Below, one piece after another: positions 38,252 through 47,100 of a DNA stretch of 64,000 nucleotides (within the stretch, counting starts at the first letter, position 1; each line of letters begins with the position of its first letter). Both the position numbers and the translations under genes were made by a program. The DNA comes from Methylobacillus caricis (GTDB taxonomy: Bacteria > Pseudomonadota > Gammaproteobacteria > Burkholderiales > Methylophilaceae): the NCBI RefSeq assembly GCF_020532705.1, contig NZ_JAJAVD010000001.1, positions 62,001 through 126,000 on the forward strand, read 5' to 3'. Below the pieces are notes generated by a model. It made no database searches and was not told the origin of the DNA. It saw only the letters and a list, made by a program, of their open reading frames with translations.

Positions 38252-39154
38252 ATGAATTTCCCCTTCCTGATTGCAAGCAGTCGTCATCGTTCCTGGCTTT
38301 GGGGCATTGCCATCGCCAGCGTTATTTTCCTGATTGCGGCTGTGCAATTGTTGGGGGATTGGGGCAAGGCTGCCTGGGCTATGCCCCAGGTGCGGGACGC
38401 CTTTTTGGGCGGATCTGCCGCTGCATTTGCCACGGCCGCCGGAGTAGTACCCATATTGTTCTGGAAGCAGTTGCCAGAACGTATCATGGATACCCTGTTC
38501 GGATTTGGTGCCGGTGTCATGCTGGCGGCCAGTGCTTTTTCACTGATTGTGCCTGGGATAGAGGCTGCGCAGAACCAGGGCACTTCAGCCTGGGGAGCTG
38601 CCTCTATTGTGGGTGCCAGTATCATCCTTGGCGCTGCCTTATTGCTGGCGCTGGAGCGCTGGGTACCGCATGAGCATTTCATCAAAGGGGTGGAAGGACA
38701 AAGCTCGCTGGCGCTCAAGCGTACTTGGCTATTTGTGTTTGCCATTGCCCTGCACAATGTACCGGAAGGCCTTGCCATAGGCGTGGGCTTTGCTGGTGGG
38801 GATGTTGTGCGTGGCAGTGCGTTGGCTACAGGAATTGCCATCCAGGATATACCTGAGGGATTTGTCGTCGCCATGGCGCTGGCTGTTGTGGGCTATTCAC
38901 GCAAGACAGCCATCCTGATTGGTATGGGAAGTGGGTTGGTGGAGCCGGTGGGTGCCGTCCTTGGCGCTGCCATCGTCAGTTCCTCTGCAGCCTTGTTGCC
39001 ATGGGGGTTGGGTTTTGCGGCTGGTGCCATGCTGTTTGTGGTCAGTCATGAAATCATTCCTGAGTCACATCGTAAAGGGCATGAAGTATTTGCGACCAGC
39101 GGTCTGATTATCGGATTTGTCTTGATGATGATGCTGGATACTGCGCTGGCTTGA
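38252..39154 (+). CDS. ZIP family divalent metal transporter
   Basis: A 300-residue inner-membrane protein with about eight helices. The ZIP signature HNVPEGLAIGVGFAGGD (metal site, helix IV) and DIPEGFVVAMALAV (helix V) are intact, and a loop has HEHFIK. It lies 27 bases after sodA and is probably its transcriptional partner. The likely substrate is Mn2+ (for the Mn-SOD) or Zn2+; this is inference from context. Confidence 0.9.
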   Translation: MNFPFLIASSRHRSWLWGIAIASVIFLIAAVQLLGDWGKAAWAMPQVRDAFLGGSAAAFATAAGVVPILFWKQLPERIMDTLFGFGAGVMLAASAFSLIVPGIEAAQNQGTSAWGAASIVGASIILGAALLLALERWVPHEHFIKGVEGQSSLALKRTWLFVFAIALHNVPEGLAIGVGFAGGDVVRGSALATGIAIQDIPEGFVVAMALAVVGYSRKTAILIGMGSGLVEPVGAVLGAAIVSSSAALLPWGLGFAAGAMLFVVSHEIIPESHRKGHEVFATSGLIIGFVLMMMLDTALA

Positions 39155-39203
39155 GATGTATATGAAAAGCCGTTTGCACGGCCGGCACTGATCGGATCAG
39201 TCT

Positions 39204-39758
39204 TTACTGGCTACTGAGACTGCTGGCCGCGCTTTTATCATCACTATCAATCCGGCGCGCGCCATTAAAGCGTTTGGACCAGTAGCTGTCTTTCATATTC
39301 ACTACCTGGATACCGCCGCCCGAGCTAGGGGCGTGGATGAACTTGTTGTCTCCCAGGTAAATGCCTACGTGGGAAAATGCGGATTTCAGTGTATTGAAAA
39401 AGACTAGGTCGCCTGGTTGCAATTGATCGGGTGAAACGGTCTGGCCCATCCGACTAATGGCCTTGGCGCCATGAGGCAGTGTCATGCTGGCGGACTGCTG
39501 GAATACATACCGCACAAAACCACTGCAATCAAAACCCGTTTCCGGAGATTTTCCACCGTAAGTGTATTTGATCCCGGTCAGGCTAAGTGCATTCATCAAG
39601 ACTTCTTGTGCAATATCCGACCAGCCGGGCTTTCCTGATTCTCCAGCATTTTGCTGCTGAGGCTGCCAGGAATAGGCTGAATCCCCAGCAATTGCATGTT
39701 GGGCTCCAAGCAAAAACATGGCAGCGATCAAGATATGAGGTTTAATCATCGGCCCCAT
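39204..39758 (-). CDS. NlpC/P60 family cell-wall peptidase
   Basis: A 184-residue exported peptidoglycan endopeptidase. The signal peptide is residues 1 to about 24 (AIAG). The catalytic Cys (TGFDCSGFVRYVF), His (SAFSHVGIYLG) and polar third residue (FIHAPSSGGG) are complete. ATG 39758 or 39749 is the start; both lack a strong binding site. It is convergent with the ZIP gene; two small stems (GCCGT/ACGGC at 39169-39182 and CTGATC/GATCAG at 39188-39200) lie between them. Confidence 0.9.
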   Translation of the reverse strand: MGPMIKPHILIAAMFLLGAQHAIAGDSAYSWQPQQQNAGESGKPGWSDIAQEVLMNALSLTGIKYTYGGKSPETGFDCSGFVRYVFQQSASMTLPHGAKAISRMGQTVSPDQLQPGDLVFFNTLKSAFSHVGIYLGDNKFIHAPSSGGGIQVVNMKDSYWSKRFNGARRIDSDDKSAASSLSSQ

Positions 39759-39849
39759 TCTAAAAGGGGAAAAATACTCTTGTAAACCTTTTATTGTAAT
39801 TTGCTGTCCCTAGAGTTGCTTCTGGAAGCGAATGCACGATGGTGTAGAA

Positions 39850-39877
39850 TGGCCTTGTCAATGCTGGATCAAGGCCA
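39850..39877 (+). promoter_or_regulatory. Stem-loop over the ribosome binding site of the 39884 gene
   Basis: TGGCCTTG (39850-39857) and CAAGGCCA (39870-39877) pair perfectly across a 12-base loop, ending 6 bases before ATG 39884. The right arm contains AAGG (39871-39874), the only Shine-Dalgarno-like sequence for that gene. Confidence 0.5.
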
Positions 39878-39883
39878 GAAATT

Positions 39884-40219
39884 ATGAGCGAAAGCACTTT
39901 TCCACTGATTCATAGAGTCAGGGCATCAGTAGAGGATGCCAAGCGACGAGAACTGCTGCACCACCTTACTCCTGCAGAGTTGGAGCAGACGCTGGCAGAG
40001 TACGCCAACCATTTTAAACTGAGTTCGCGCGAGCGAGCGCGATTGGTGGCTGAGTCCTTGGCAATACGGGCTCACGACACTGGTAGCCGGATCAAGAATG
40101 CCGGCAAACGTGCTGTCAAGCATGTCAGCGCAAGGGTGGCACATGCTGCCAGCCATAAGCTGATGGATATGGCCCGGCGCATTGAGCATCGCGCCCAGCG
40201 CCTTGATCAGGATGAGTGA
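39884..40219 (+). CDS. Small basic hypothetical protein
   Basis: A 111-residue, Ala/Arg/His-rich helical protein without a known domain. The C-terminal half (KHVSARVAHAASHKLMDMAR) is strongly basic and amphipathic. It is followed after 29 bases by the ABC1 kinase gene and may share its transcript. The possible RBS-sequestering hairpin in front suggests regulation at translation. Confidence 0.5.
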   Translation: MSESTFPLIHRVRASVEDAKRRELLHHLTPAELEQTLAEYANHFKLSSRERARLVAESLAIRAHDTGSRIKNAGKRAVKHVSARVAHAASHKLMDMARRIEHRAQRLDQDE

Positions 40220-40248
40220 TATAACCCCTTTTTTCCCCGGAATTATTT

Positions 40249-41928
40249 ATGCTGCGTGAAACCATTTCTGTCATGCGAGATTTCAGGCGTTTGCGCGCCA
40301 TTGCCCGTATTCTGATGTATTACGGCTGGGGGGATATTGCAGAACGGTTGGGAAAGCGTAGTTGGATAAGGCGTGCCGGAAATGCGCTGAATTCAGAAAC
40401 TTCACGCGAAGTGATGGCGCTTCCGTCAGAAGTACGGGCACGTTTGGCGTTACAGGAACTGGGGCCGACCTTTGTGAAAATGGGACAGGTGCTGGCAACC
40501 CGTCCGGATATTTTCCCTCCCAACTGGATCACTGAGCTGTCCAAATTGCAGGATCAGGTACCTCCTGTGCCGTTTGAGGAAATGTTGCCGGACCTGGAGG
40601 CTGCCCTGGGCAAATCACCTTTTGAGGTGTTCCGGGATTTCGAGACCACGCCGGTAGCGGGCGCGTCCATTGCCCAGGTCTACCAGGCCAAGTTGCAGGA
40701 TGGGACACCGGTTATCCTCAAATTGCGTCGTCCCGGGATACGCGAAAATATTGATGCCGACCTCAGGTTGCTGGCGCATATTGCCAAGTTGATAGAAGCT
40801 GAAGTGGAAGAGGCACGGCGCTTCAATCCATTAGAAATTGTCGAGCAGTTTTCCAAGTCGCTCAAGCGGGAATTGGATCTTGCCCTAGAAGGCCGCAATA
40901 CCGAACGTTTTGCGCGCAATTTCCTCAATGACCAGACCACCAGCTTTGCCCGTATCTACTGGGATTACACCAGCGATGGTGTGCTGGTCATGGAAAAGAT
41001 CAACGGTATCCCCGGGAATGATCTGGTGCAGGCGCGGCTGGCAGGCATGGATTTACCATTGCTGGCTGCGCGAGGGGCAGATGCTGTCATGAAGATGGTG
41101 TTGATTGATGGTTTTTTCCATGCCGACCCGCATCCAGGGAATATCTTCTTTCTGCCTGACAACAAGATTTCCGTGATTGATTGTGGCATGGTGGGCCGTA
41201 TCAGTGTAGATCGCAGGAATGAGATTGCAGATTTGCTGGCGGCATTGGTATCGCGGGATATCGATACCTTGCGTGACATACTGATTACCTGGGCTGGCAA
41301 TGTAGTGGTGGATGAAGCCAAGTTGGGTGCGGATGTGGATGAATTTATCTGCACTTATGATAACGCGCCGCTCAAACACATCAGTTTTGGCGTGTTGTTG
41401 AATGACCTTACCACCATCATGCGGGAGAACCAGTTATCTGTACCACCTGACCTGACCATGCTATTCAAGGCACTGATTACCCTGGAAGGCCTGGGGCGAC
41501 AGTTGGATCCTGATTTCCAGATTGTGAGTCACCTGACCCCATTCGTGAAAAGGATCATTATTGATCGCTACATGCCAAAGACATTATGGCGTAAGGGGAG
41601 TCGTGGATTCGGCAAGGCGGTGGGGGCGATGAGCGAACTGCCCGGCGATATTTCGCAAGTCCTGAAAGAGGCCGGTCGCGGCAGGCTGAAGCTCAACCTG
41701 GACTTGAAGCGACTGGACCATTTCGGTCACCAGCTTGACCACAGTACCAACCGGCTGACCATGGCGTTGATTACGGCTTCGCTGATCATTGGATCATCCA
41801 TTGTCATGACTGTGCGTGGCGGCCCGGAATTATTCGGCCTGCCCGCATTTGGCTTTCTCGGCTTTTTCCTTGCGTTTGTGATCGGCATCATGCTGATGAT
41901 TTCCATCTGGCGATCCGGTAAGGATTAA
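40249..41928 (+). CDS. ABC1/AarF/UbiB-type atypical kinase
   Basis: A 559-residue protein of the ABC1 family, needed for ubiquinone assembly (UbiB) in relatives. The KxGQ-type motif (FVKMGQVLATRPDIFPP), the Ala-rich nucleotide loop (VAGASIAQVYQA), the Lys of LKLRRPG and the catalytic HADPHPGNIFFLPDN are all present. Two C-terminal membrane helices end the protein. It differs from E. coli UbiB at the N-terminus, so it could be a paralogue. It is followed by a terminator. Confidence 0.9.
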   Translation: MLRETISVMRDFRRLRAIARILMYYGWGDIAERLGKRSWIRRAGNALNSETSREVMALPSEVRARLALQELGPTFVKMGQVLATRPDIFPPNWITELSKLQDQVPPVPFEEMLPDLEAALGKSPFEVFRDFETTPVAGASIAQVYQAKLQDGTPVILKLRRPGIRENIDADLRLLAHIAKLIEAEVEEARRFNPLEIVEQFSKSLKRELDLALEGRNTERFARNFLNDQTTSFARIYWDYTSDGVLVMEKINGIPGNDLVQARLAGMDLPLLAARGADAVMKMVLIDGFFHADPHPGNIFFLPDNKISVIDCGMVGRISVDRRNEIADLLAALVSRDIDTLRDILITWAGNVVVDEAKLGADVDEFICTYDNAPLKHISFGVLLNDLTTIMRENQLSVPPDLTMLFKALITLEGLGRQLDPDFQIVSHLTPFVKRIIIDRYMPKTLWRKGSRGFGKAVGAMSELPGDISQVLKEAGRGRLKLNLDLKRLDHFGHQLDHSTNRLTMALITASLIIGSSIVMTVRGGPELFGLPAFGFLGFFLAFVIGIMLMISIWRSGKD

Positions 41929-41932
41929 ACCA

Positions 41933-41962
41933 AGGGGCCCTATCTCGGGGCCCTATCTTTTT
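41933..41962 (+). terminator. Terminator after the ABC1 gene
   Basis: AGGGGCCC / GGGGCCCT makes an 8-bp GC-rich stem with a 6-base loop; TATCTTTTT follows. Confidence 0.85.
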
Positions 41963-42002
41963 GGTATTGCCTCATTATGGTGCGTTTTTTGCCATTTAGT
42001 GC

Positions 42003-42022
42003 TGGTGTTTTTTTTAACACCA
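42003..42022 (+). promoter_or_regulatory. Inverted repeat upstream of the ATP-grasp operon
   Basis: TGGTGTT and AACACCA are 7-bp arms separated by six T, 50 bases before ATG 42072. Possibly an operator; no regulator in the window is an obvious partner. Confidence 0.35.
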
Positions 42023-42071
42023 TGAATCTTAAAGTTTTTTTGTCTGGCATGCCCCTTGCGATAGTCATCAC

Positions 42072-43493
42072 ATGGATACCGCTGCTAAAAAACCTTTTGA
42101 TGAGATGTACTTACAAGATGAAGCGGTAAGGTCGATTTATGCCGGCTACGCTGCCTGGTTGAGCAATGTGCCGCACCATCAGCTTGAAAGCAAGCGGCAA
42201 GAAGCTGAACTGTTGTTCCGCCGAGTAGGTATTACCTTTAACGTGTATGGTGAAGATGCTGGCTCTGAGCGGCTGATTCCGTTCGACGTGGTGCCTCGCC
42301 TGCTTTCGGCAAGGGAGTGGGATCGTTTGTCCCAGGGCGCAATCCAGCGCGTCAAGGCACTCAATATGTTCCTGCATGATATTTATCATGACCAGGCAAT
42401 CATCAAGGCCGGTATTGTCCCCCCTAAGATACTTGCCAATTCACAATACCGTCCGGAAATGTTCGGTGTAGACGTGCCTAAAGGCATCTATGCCCACGTG
42501 GCAGGCATAGATCTGGTACGTACCGGCGAGAACGATTTCCATGTGCTGGAAGACAATCTGCGCACCCCTTCAGGGGTTTCCTACATGCTGGAAAACCGCA
42601 AGATGATGATGCGCCTGTTTCCTGAATTGTTCCGCAGTTACCAGATTGAACCAGTAGAACATTACCCTCAGGTGCTGCTGAACAACCTGCGCGCCGTGGC
42701 CCAGGCTGGGGTGCAGGAGCCAACCGTGGTCTTGCTGACACCTGGTGCATATAACAGCGCTTATTTCGAGCATGCCTTTATCGCCCAGCAGATGGGGATA
42801 GAGCTGGTGGAAGGGCAGGACCTGTTTGTACGCAACAATGCTGTGTACATGCGCACCACCGAAGGCCCCAAGCGGGTCGATGTGATCTACAGGCGCATAG
42901 ATGATGATTTTATCGATCCTCTCAGTTTCCGCCCTGACAGTATGCTGGGGGTCCCTGGCCTGCTGTCCGTCTATCGCAATGGCGGGGTAGCCCTGGCGAA
43001 TGCCGTAGGCACAGGGGTAGCTGATGATAAGGATACCTACATCTATGTTCCGGAGATGATCCGCTTTTATCTTGGTGAGGAGCCCATACTGTCCAACGTA
43101 CCGACTTACCAGCTGAGCAAGGAAGACGATCTCAAATATGTACTGGACCATCTGTCAGAGCTGGTGGTGAAGGAGGTACAGGGCTCAGGCGGTTATGGCA
43201 TGTTGGTGGGCCCCGCCGCAAGCAGGCAGGAGTTGGAGGAGTTCCGCCTGCGCATCATATCCAATCCATCGAATTACATTGCCCAGCCAACCCTGGCGTT
43301 ATCTACCTGTCCAACACTGGTTGAGAAGGGTGTGGCGCCCCGCCATGTGGATTTGCGGCCTTTCGTGCTGTCAGGAAAGAGTGTCACATTGGTGCCTGGG
43401 GCATTGTGCCGCGTGGCCTTGCGCGAAGGATCACTGGTAGTCAACTCCTCGCAGGGTGGTGGTACCAAGGACACCTGGATTTTGAAAGATTGA
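42072..43493 (+). CDS. Circularly permuted type 2 ATP-grasp protein
   Basis: A 473-residue ATP-grasp-fold enzyme of the circularly permuted class, predicted to form a peptide- or amide-type bond. It opens with FDEMYLQDEAVRSIYAGYAAW, has RPEMFGVDVPKGIYAHVAGID and the ATP-binding stretch VVKEVQGSGGYGMLVGP. It is first in a three-gene operon (next gene after 4 bases). The product of this system is unknown, so the substrate pair is open. Confidence 0.92.
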   Translation: MDTAAKKPFDEMYLQDEAVRSIYAGYAAWLSNVPHHQLESKRQEAELLFRRVGITFNVYGEDAGSERLIPFDVVPRLLSAREWDRLSQGAIQRVKALNMFLHDIYHDQAIIKAGIVPPKILANSQYRPEMFGVDVPKGIYAHVAGIDLVRTGENDFHVLEDNLRTPSGVSYMLENRKMMMRLFPELFRSYQIEPVEHYPQVLLNNLRAVAQAGVQEPTVVLLTPGAYNSAYFEHAFIAQQMGIELVEGQDLFVRNNAVYMRTTEGPKRVDVIYRRIDDDFIDPLSFRPDSMLGVPGLLSVYRNGGVALANAVGTGVADDKDTYIYVPEMIRFYLGEEPILSNVPTYQLSKEDDLKYVLDHLSELVVKEVQGSGGYGMLVGPAASRQELEEFRLRIISNPSNYIAQPTLALSTCPTLVEKGVAPRHVDLRPFVLSGKSVTLVPGALCRVALREGSLVVNSSQGGGTKDTWILKD

Positions 43494-43497
43494 TGCC

Positions 43498-44448
43498 ATG
43501 CTGAGTAGAACCGCAGATCATTTGTATTGGATGGCCCGTTATATTGAACGTGCCGAAAATATGGCGCGTGTGCTGGATGTGACCTACAACATGTCGCTGG
43601 TGCCCAATGCTGCACAGAACGAGGCTGACCTGTGGGAGCCTGCATTGCAGATTGCGGGCGGGCTGGATGCGTACCGACAGGACTACGGCGAAGTTACGGC
43701 AGCCGGAGTCGTGCGCTATATGTCCATGGATACGCAGCATCCTTCCAGCATCTATTGTGCCCTGCGCAGCGCGCGCGAAAATGCACGCGCGGTGCGCGTT
43801 ACCCTGTCGGCCGAAACCTGGGAGAACATCAATGCCTTGTGGCTGGAGTTCAGCCAGTTTGTCGGAATGGACCTCATGCAGAAAGGCCTGGGCGAATTCT
43901 GCGACTGGGTGAAAGCGCGTTCACACCTGTTTCGTGGGGTCAGTTTTGGCACCATGCTGCGGGACGATGCCTTCCGGTTCCTGCGCCTTGGGACCTTTAT
44001 CGAGCGTGCTGACAATACGGCACGCCTGCTTGATGTGAAATATCATTTATTGTTACCGGATGATGAAGAGGTGGGCGGTGCAGTGGACTACTATGAGTGG
44101 AGTGCTGTACTACGATCAGTCTCGGCTTTCCAGGCTTACCAAAAAGTGTTCAACGATGCCATAGAGCCATGGCGCGTGGCTGAGCTGCTGGTATTGCGTG
44201 AGGATATGCCGCGCTCATTGCATGCCTGCTTTTCCGAGATCACCCCCATTCTGGACCAGCTTGACGGCCGGCACAGCAGCGAATGCCGGCGATTGGCTGG
44301 AGAGCTGCATGCACGCCTGCGCTATGGCCGCATGAATGACATATTTCAGGACGGCCTGCACGAATTCCTGTCGGACTTCATCGAGTCCAACAACAACCTG
44401 GGCGCTGAGATCCAGCGCACTTTCCTTAATGCGCCTATCGGTGCATAG
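43498..44448 (+). CDS. Alpha-E domain protein (DUF403)
   Basis: A 316-residue all-alpha protein. It opens MLSRTADHLYWMARYIERAE and continues with ARVLDVTYNMSL, and has LRDDAFRFLRLGTFIERADNTARLLDVKY later, the repeated alpha-E signature rich in Glu/Arg. No catalytic motif is known; it is thought to work with the ATP-grasp protein encoded directly upstream. It sits between the ATP-grasp and transglutaminase genes (4- and 29-base gaps). Confidence 0.93.
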   Translation: MLSRTADHLYWMARYIERAENMARVLDVTYNMSLVPNAAQNEADLWEPALQIAGGLDAYRQDYGEVTAAGVVRYMSMDTQHPSSIYCALRSARENARAVRVTLSAETWENINALWLEFSQFVGMDLMQKGLGEFCDWVKARSHLFRGVSFGTMLRDDAFRFLRLGTFIERADNTARLLDVKYHLLLPDDEEVGGAVDYYEWSAVLRSVSAFQAYQKVFNDAIEPWRVAELLVLREDMPRSLHACFSEITPILDQLDGRHSSECRRLAGELHARLRYGRMNDIFQDGLHEFLSDFIESNNNLGAEIQRTFLNAPIGA

Positions 44449-44477
44449 CCTCATGGCACAAGAAACGGAGCCTTATC

Positions 44478-45272
44478 ATGCAGCTCAATATTCACCATAG
44501 AACCCATTATCTCTACACGGATATCGTCAACTACACCATCCAGCAATTGCGTTTGACGCCACAGGATGGCTTCGGCCAGCGTGTGCGGCGGTGGGAGATC
44601 AGGGTCAATGGTCATTTGCAGCGACATGATGATACCTATGGCAATACCGCGCATATCCTGGTGCTCGATACGCCGCATGAGGAAATCAATATCCTGGCGA
44701 TTGGCGAAGTGGAAACGGGGCTGGATATTCCGCCAGCCTTTGATGCATTGCCGCGTGAAATTTATCTGCGCACAACCGGTCTGACAGAAACTGATGCAAG
44801 CCTGCGCAAGTTTGCACAGCAATTTGGCAGCACCAGCCTGGATGAGCTGATGCTGGATAAAATGATGCATGCGATTGTTGACCGTGTGCCCTACAACAAG
44901 GGCGCCACCGCGGTGGATACCACCGCGATTGATGCATTCAAGACCGGCAACGGGGTTTGCCAGGACCATGCGCATATTTTTATTGCTTGCTGCCGTTACC
45001 TGGGCATGCCCGCACGTTATGTCAGCGGCTACCTGTTTACCAATGATGGCAGCTTGATGGAAAGCCATGCCTGGGCAGACGTCTGGATCAAAGACACAGG
45101 CTGGGCCAGTTTCGATGTGTCCAACCGTTGCCGTACCAATGGCGTCCATGTGCGGCTGGCTACCGGCCTGGATTATCGCGACGCTTGCCCGGTCAGCGGG
45201 ATGCGGGTGGGTGGGGGATTGGAGACGATGACGGTAGGGGTGCACGTCAACCAAATGCAATCCCAACAGTGA
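44478..45272 (+). CDS. Transglutaminase-like protease family protein
   Basis: A 264-residue protein with an N-terminal Bact_transglu_N domain (HHRTHYLYTDIVNYTIQQLRL) and a transglutaminase/protease core. The catalytic triad is visible: Cys in NGVCQDHAHIFIACC, His in ESHAWADVWI, Asp in FDVSNRC. It is likely a cytosolic amidase/protease working on the product of the ATP-grasp enzyme. In many genomes the same trio is accompanied by Anbu, which here lies 14 kb away. Confidence 0.92.
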   Translation: MQLNIHHRTHYLYTDIVNYTIQQLRLTPQDGFGQRVRRWEIRVNGHLQRHDDTYGNTAHILVLDTPHEEINILAIGEVETGLDIPPAFDALPREIYLRTTGLTETDASLRKFAQQFGSTSLDELMLDKMMHAIVDRVPYNKGATAVDTTAIDAFKTGNGVCQDHAHIFIACCRYLGMPARYVSGYLFTNDGSLMESHAWADVWIKDTGWASFDVSNRCRTNGVHVRLATGLDYRDACPVSGMRVGGGLETMTVGVHVNQMQSQQ

Positions 45273-45277
45273 TCGCA

Positions 45278-45370
45278 AAGCAGAAAACGCAGCTGGCGGC
45301 GTTGCATCCGCTTGCCGTAATGATGTGTACTGTCTGCGTGGATATGCCTTGGCAGCCACGTTTTCTGCTT
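45278..45370. repeat. 93-base imperfect palindrome (REP-like element)
   Basis: The ends AAGCAGAAAACG (45278-45289) and CGTTTTCTGCTT (45359-45370) are perfect 12-bp inverted repeats. Inside them GCTG and CAGC continue the pairing after a 2-base mismatch, and ATCC/GGAT stretches pair further in, so most of the element can fold into one long cruciform. It begins 6 bases after the transglutaminase stop codon. It looks like a REP/BIME-type unit or small mobile remnant. No second copy is in the window. Confidence 0.6.
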
Positions 45371-45510
45371 AGCTCTGTGTTGGTTTAAGTCTCTGGTGAT
45401 GTTGGAGCTGCTGAGCCCAGTTCAGAATGGCCATCCCGTGTGTTACTCCCACTTCTTGTCATTCCAGCCTGTGGGTAACAAGAAGTGAAGCCATTATTTC
45501 AGGAGAAAAC

Positions 45511-46731
45511 ATGAACTCATTGCAGTTTCCACGCCATGGGGATAAGGAAAACTCCCCATTTTTTGAAGAATACCTGGTCAAGCTGCTGGAAGAACGCGAT
45601 TCTTTGGGTCTGACGAGCATGGTGCATGAAATTGATGCATTGATGATTACGGTAGATCCAGGCCATTCGGTGAAATACATTGCCGAGCTCTGTTTGATGA
45701 CGGCTTACCATTATCTGGTGACGCTGGAGAGTGAATCACACTGGACGCATATATTGAGGATAGGCCTCGAATCGCCTGATATTTTGGTACGCGAAGTCAA
45801 GGATCCCAACCTGCGTGGTATTTTCCGCAGTCTCAACGAGATTTATCCTGTAGGTGCCAAGAAGCCCAACAGTCGCTACATGGGGGAAATCATCCGGGTG
45901 GATGACCTGCATGACGTGGTCAAGCTGCAACAGGAGCGGGAGTTCCGCTTTTTCTCCCAGGATGAAATCCGCAAGTTGGAGCTGCCCGGTAACCTGGCAG
46001 TGAGCAAGCCTTCACCTTACACTCACAATATCGTGGCTTACCTGGAACGTGCCGCGGATGAAATGCGCGTTTACGCATTGGGCGTCAGCCGTATAGATTC
46101 TGAAGTGCAGCTGGCGTATGAAGCTGCCAAGAATATGCAGGACAAGCTGCGCATCGGCGATTTGCTTTTGCCCATAGACCACCTTGCCACCCGGGTATAC
46201 AGCCAGAACCGCGAAGTGGCGATCCTTGAATACCTGTCCTGGTCCAGCTATTACTTCTGGGGCGCTTACAATATCTTCAACCAGAACTCCTCAACCAACG
46301 TCACCAAGAGCGCGCACGGCCTGGCAGAATCCAAGAGCCCGGCCAAGGTGTTCACTGCCAACAACACACCTTATTTCGTCAATCACCTGGAGCAATTGCC
46401 ATCCCCTACAGAGACATTTGTGCGCAATTACGGTCCGCGCTTGCACCACCTGGCGATAGCCGTGCGGGATGGAGAGCGTGAGGGGTTTGAAAACATTGAG
46501 TTTGTCGTCAATGCGATTGCAGCGCAGGGCCAGGGTTTTCTGCTGGACGTAATAGGTTCGCGCGAAGAAGGCTTGAAACAGATATTCTCCAATGCGTCGG
46601 AGCATTCCTCGCTGATTATTGAATATGTGCAGCGTTTTGGCGATTTCCAGGGATTCTTCACCAGAGATAACGTCGCCATGCTGACCGAGGCTGCAGGGCG
46701 CGAAGAGGGTGTCAGGCTGGCAGCCTCTTGA
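45511..46731 (+). CDS. Two-module VOC-fold protein, HPPD-like
   Basis: A 406-residue protein I cannot name precisely. The C-terminal half has vicinal-oxygen-chelate modules with a plausible 2-His-1-Glu metal site: PIDHLATRV, RLHHLAIAV and SLIIEYVQRFGDF. The latter and the C-terminal helix resemble 4-hydroxyphenylpyruvate dioxygenase (SEHSSLIIEYVQ; RDNVAMLTEA). The N-terminal 200 residues are unlike HPPD. AGGAG precedes ATG 45511. A dioxygenase activity is plausible, but the substrate is unknown. Confidence 0.6.
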   Translation: MNSLQFPRHGDKENSPFFEEYLVKLLEERDSLGLTSMVHEIDALMITVDPGHSVKYIAELCLMTAYHYLVTLESESHWTHILRIGLESPDILVREVKDPNLRGIFRSLNEIYPVGAKKPNSRYMGEIIRVDDLHDVVKLQQEREFRFFSQDEIRKLELPGNLAVSKPSPYTHNIVAYLERAADEMRVYALGVSRIDSEVQLAYEAAKNMQDKLRIGDLLLPIDHLATRVYSQNREVAILEYLSWSSYYFWGAYNIFNQNSSTNVTKSAHGLAESKSPAKVFTANNTPYFVNHLEQLPSPTETFVRNYGPRLHHLAIAVRDGEREGFENIEFVVNAIAAQGQGFLLDVIGSREEGLKQIFSNASEHSSLIIEYVQRFGDFQGFFTRDNVAMLTEAAGREEGVRLAAS

Positions 46732-46742
46732 GCTTTTGCAAT

Positions 46743-46949
46743 TTATTCGTCTTTCACGCCCAGCTTCTTGGCAACTGAAAGGGTAAGCAGCGAGGCCAGA
46801 AACAAGGCGCCCAGTGTCATGAAGCTCTTGTGGATGAAGTCAGAATCCTTGACCCAGTCCCAGATCATGGCGATCCCGAGCAGCAGGCTGCCAAGGATGC
46901 ACAGGATACAGATGGCGAAGCAGATGTTGCGGATGGCGGTGGCGCGCAT
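46743..46949 (-). CDS. Small two-helix membrane protein
   Basis: A 68-residue protein with two transmembrane helices (about 8-28 and 43-60) and a short charged loop (DWVKDSDFIHKS). ATG 46949 is selected (GGGAG upstream); a longer reading frame to 47051 is not supported. It lies between two plus-strand genes on the opposite strand. No family recognised. Confidence 0.6.
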   Translation of the reverse strand: MRATAIRNICFAICILCILGSLLLGIAMIWDWVKDSDFIHKSFMTLGALFLASLLTLSVAKKLGVKDE

Positions 46950-47100
46950 TGGGAGGCTCCCTTGAATGTTATTTTGGCATGATACCGCAAGCTGCCGCCC
47001 TTGTTGGCAAACTGGTTGATAGGCCCTGAATCCTGCATCTACCCCTTGCATGATTGTGGTATATTGCGCATCCTTTTGTTTTTGAATGGAATGACGGCTT

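Noticed and set aside
44451-45359. A 302-codon minus-strand frame opposite the transglutaminase gene, ending in the palindrome.
   Set aside because: Its coding capacity comes from the complement of a clearly conserved gene.
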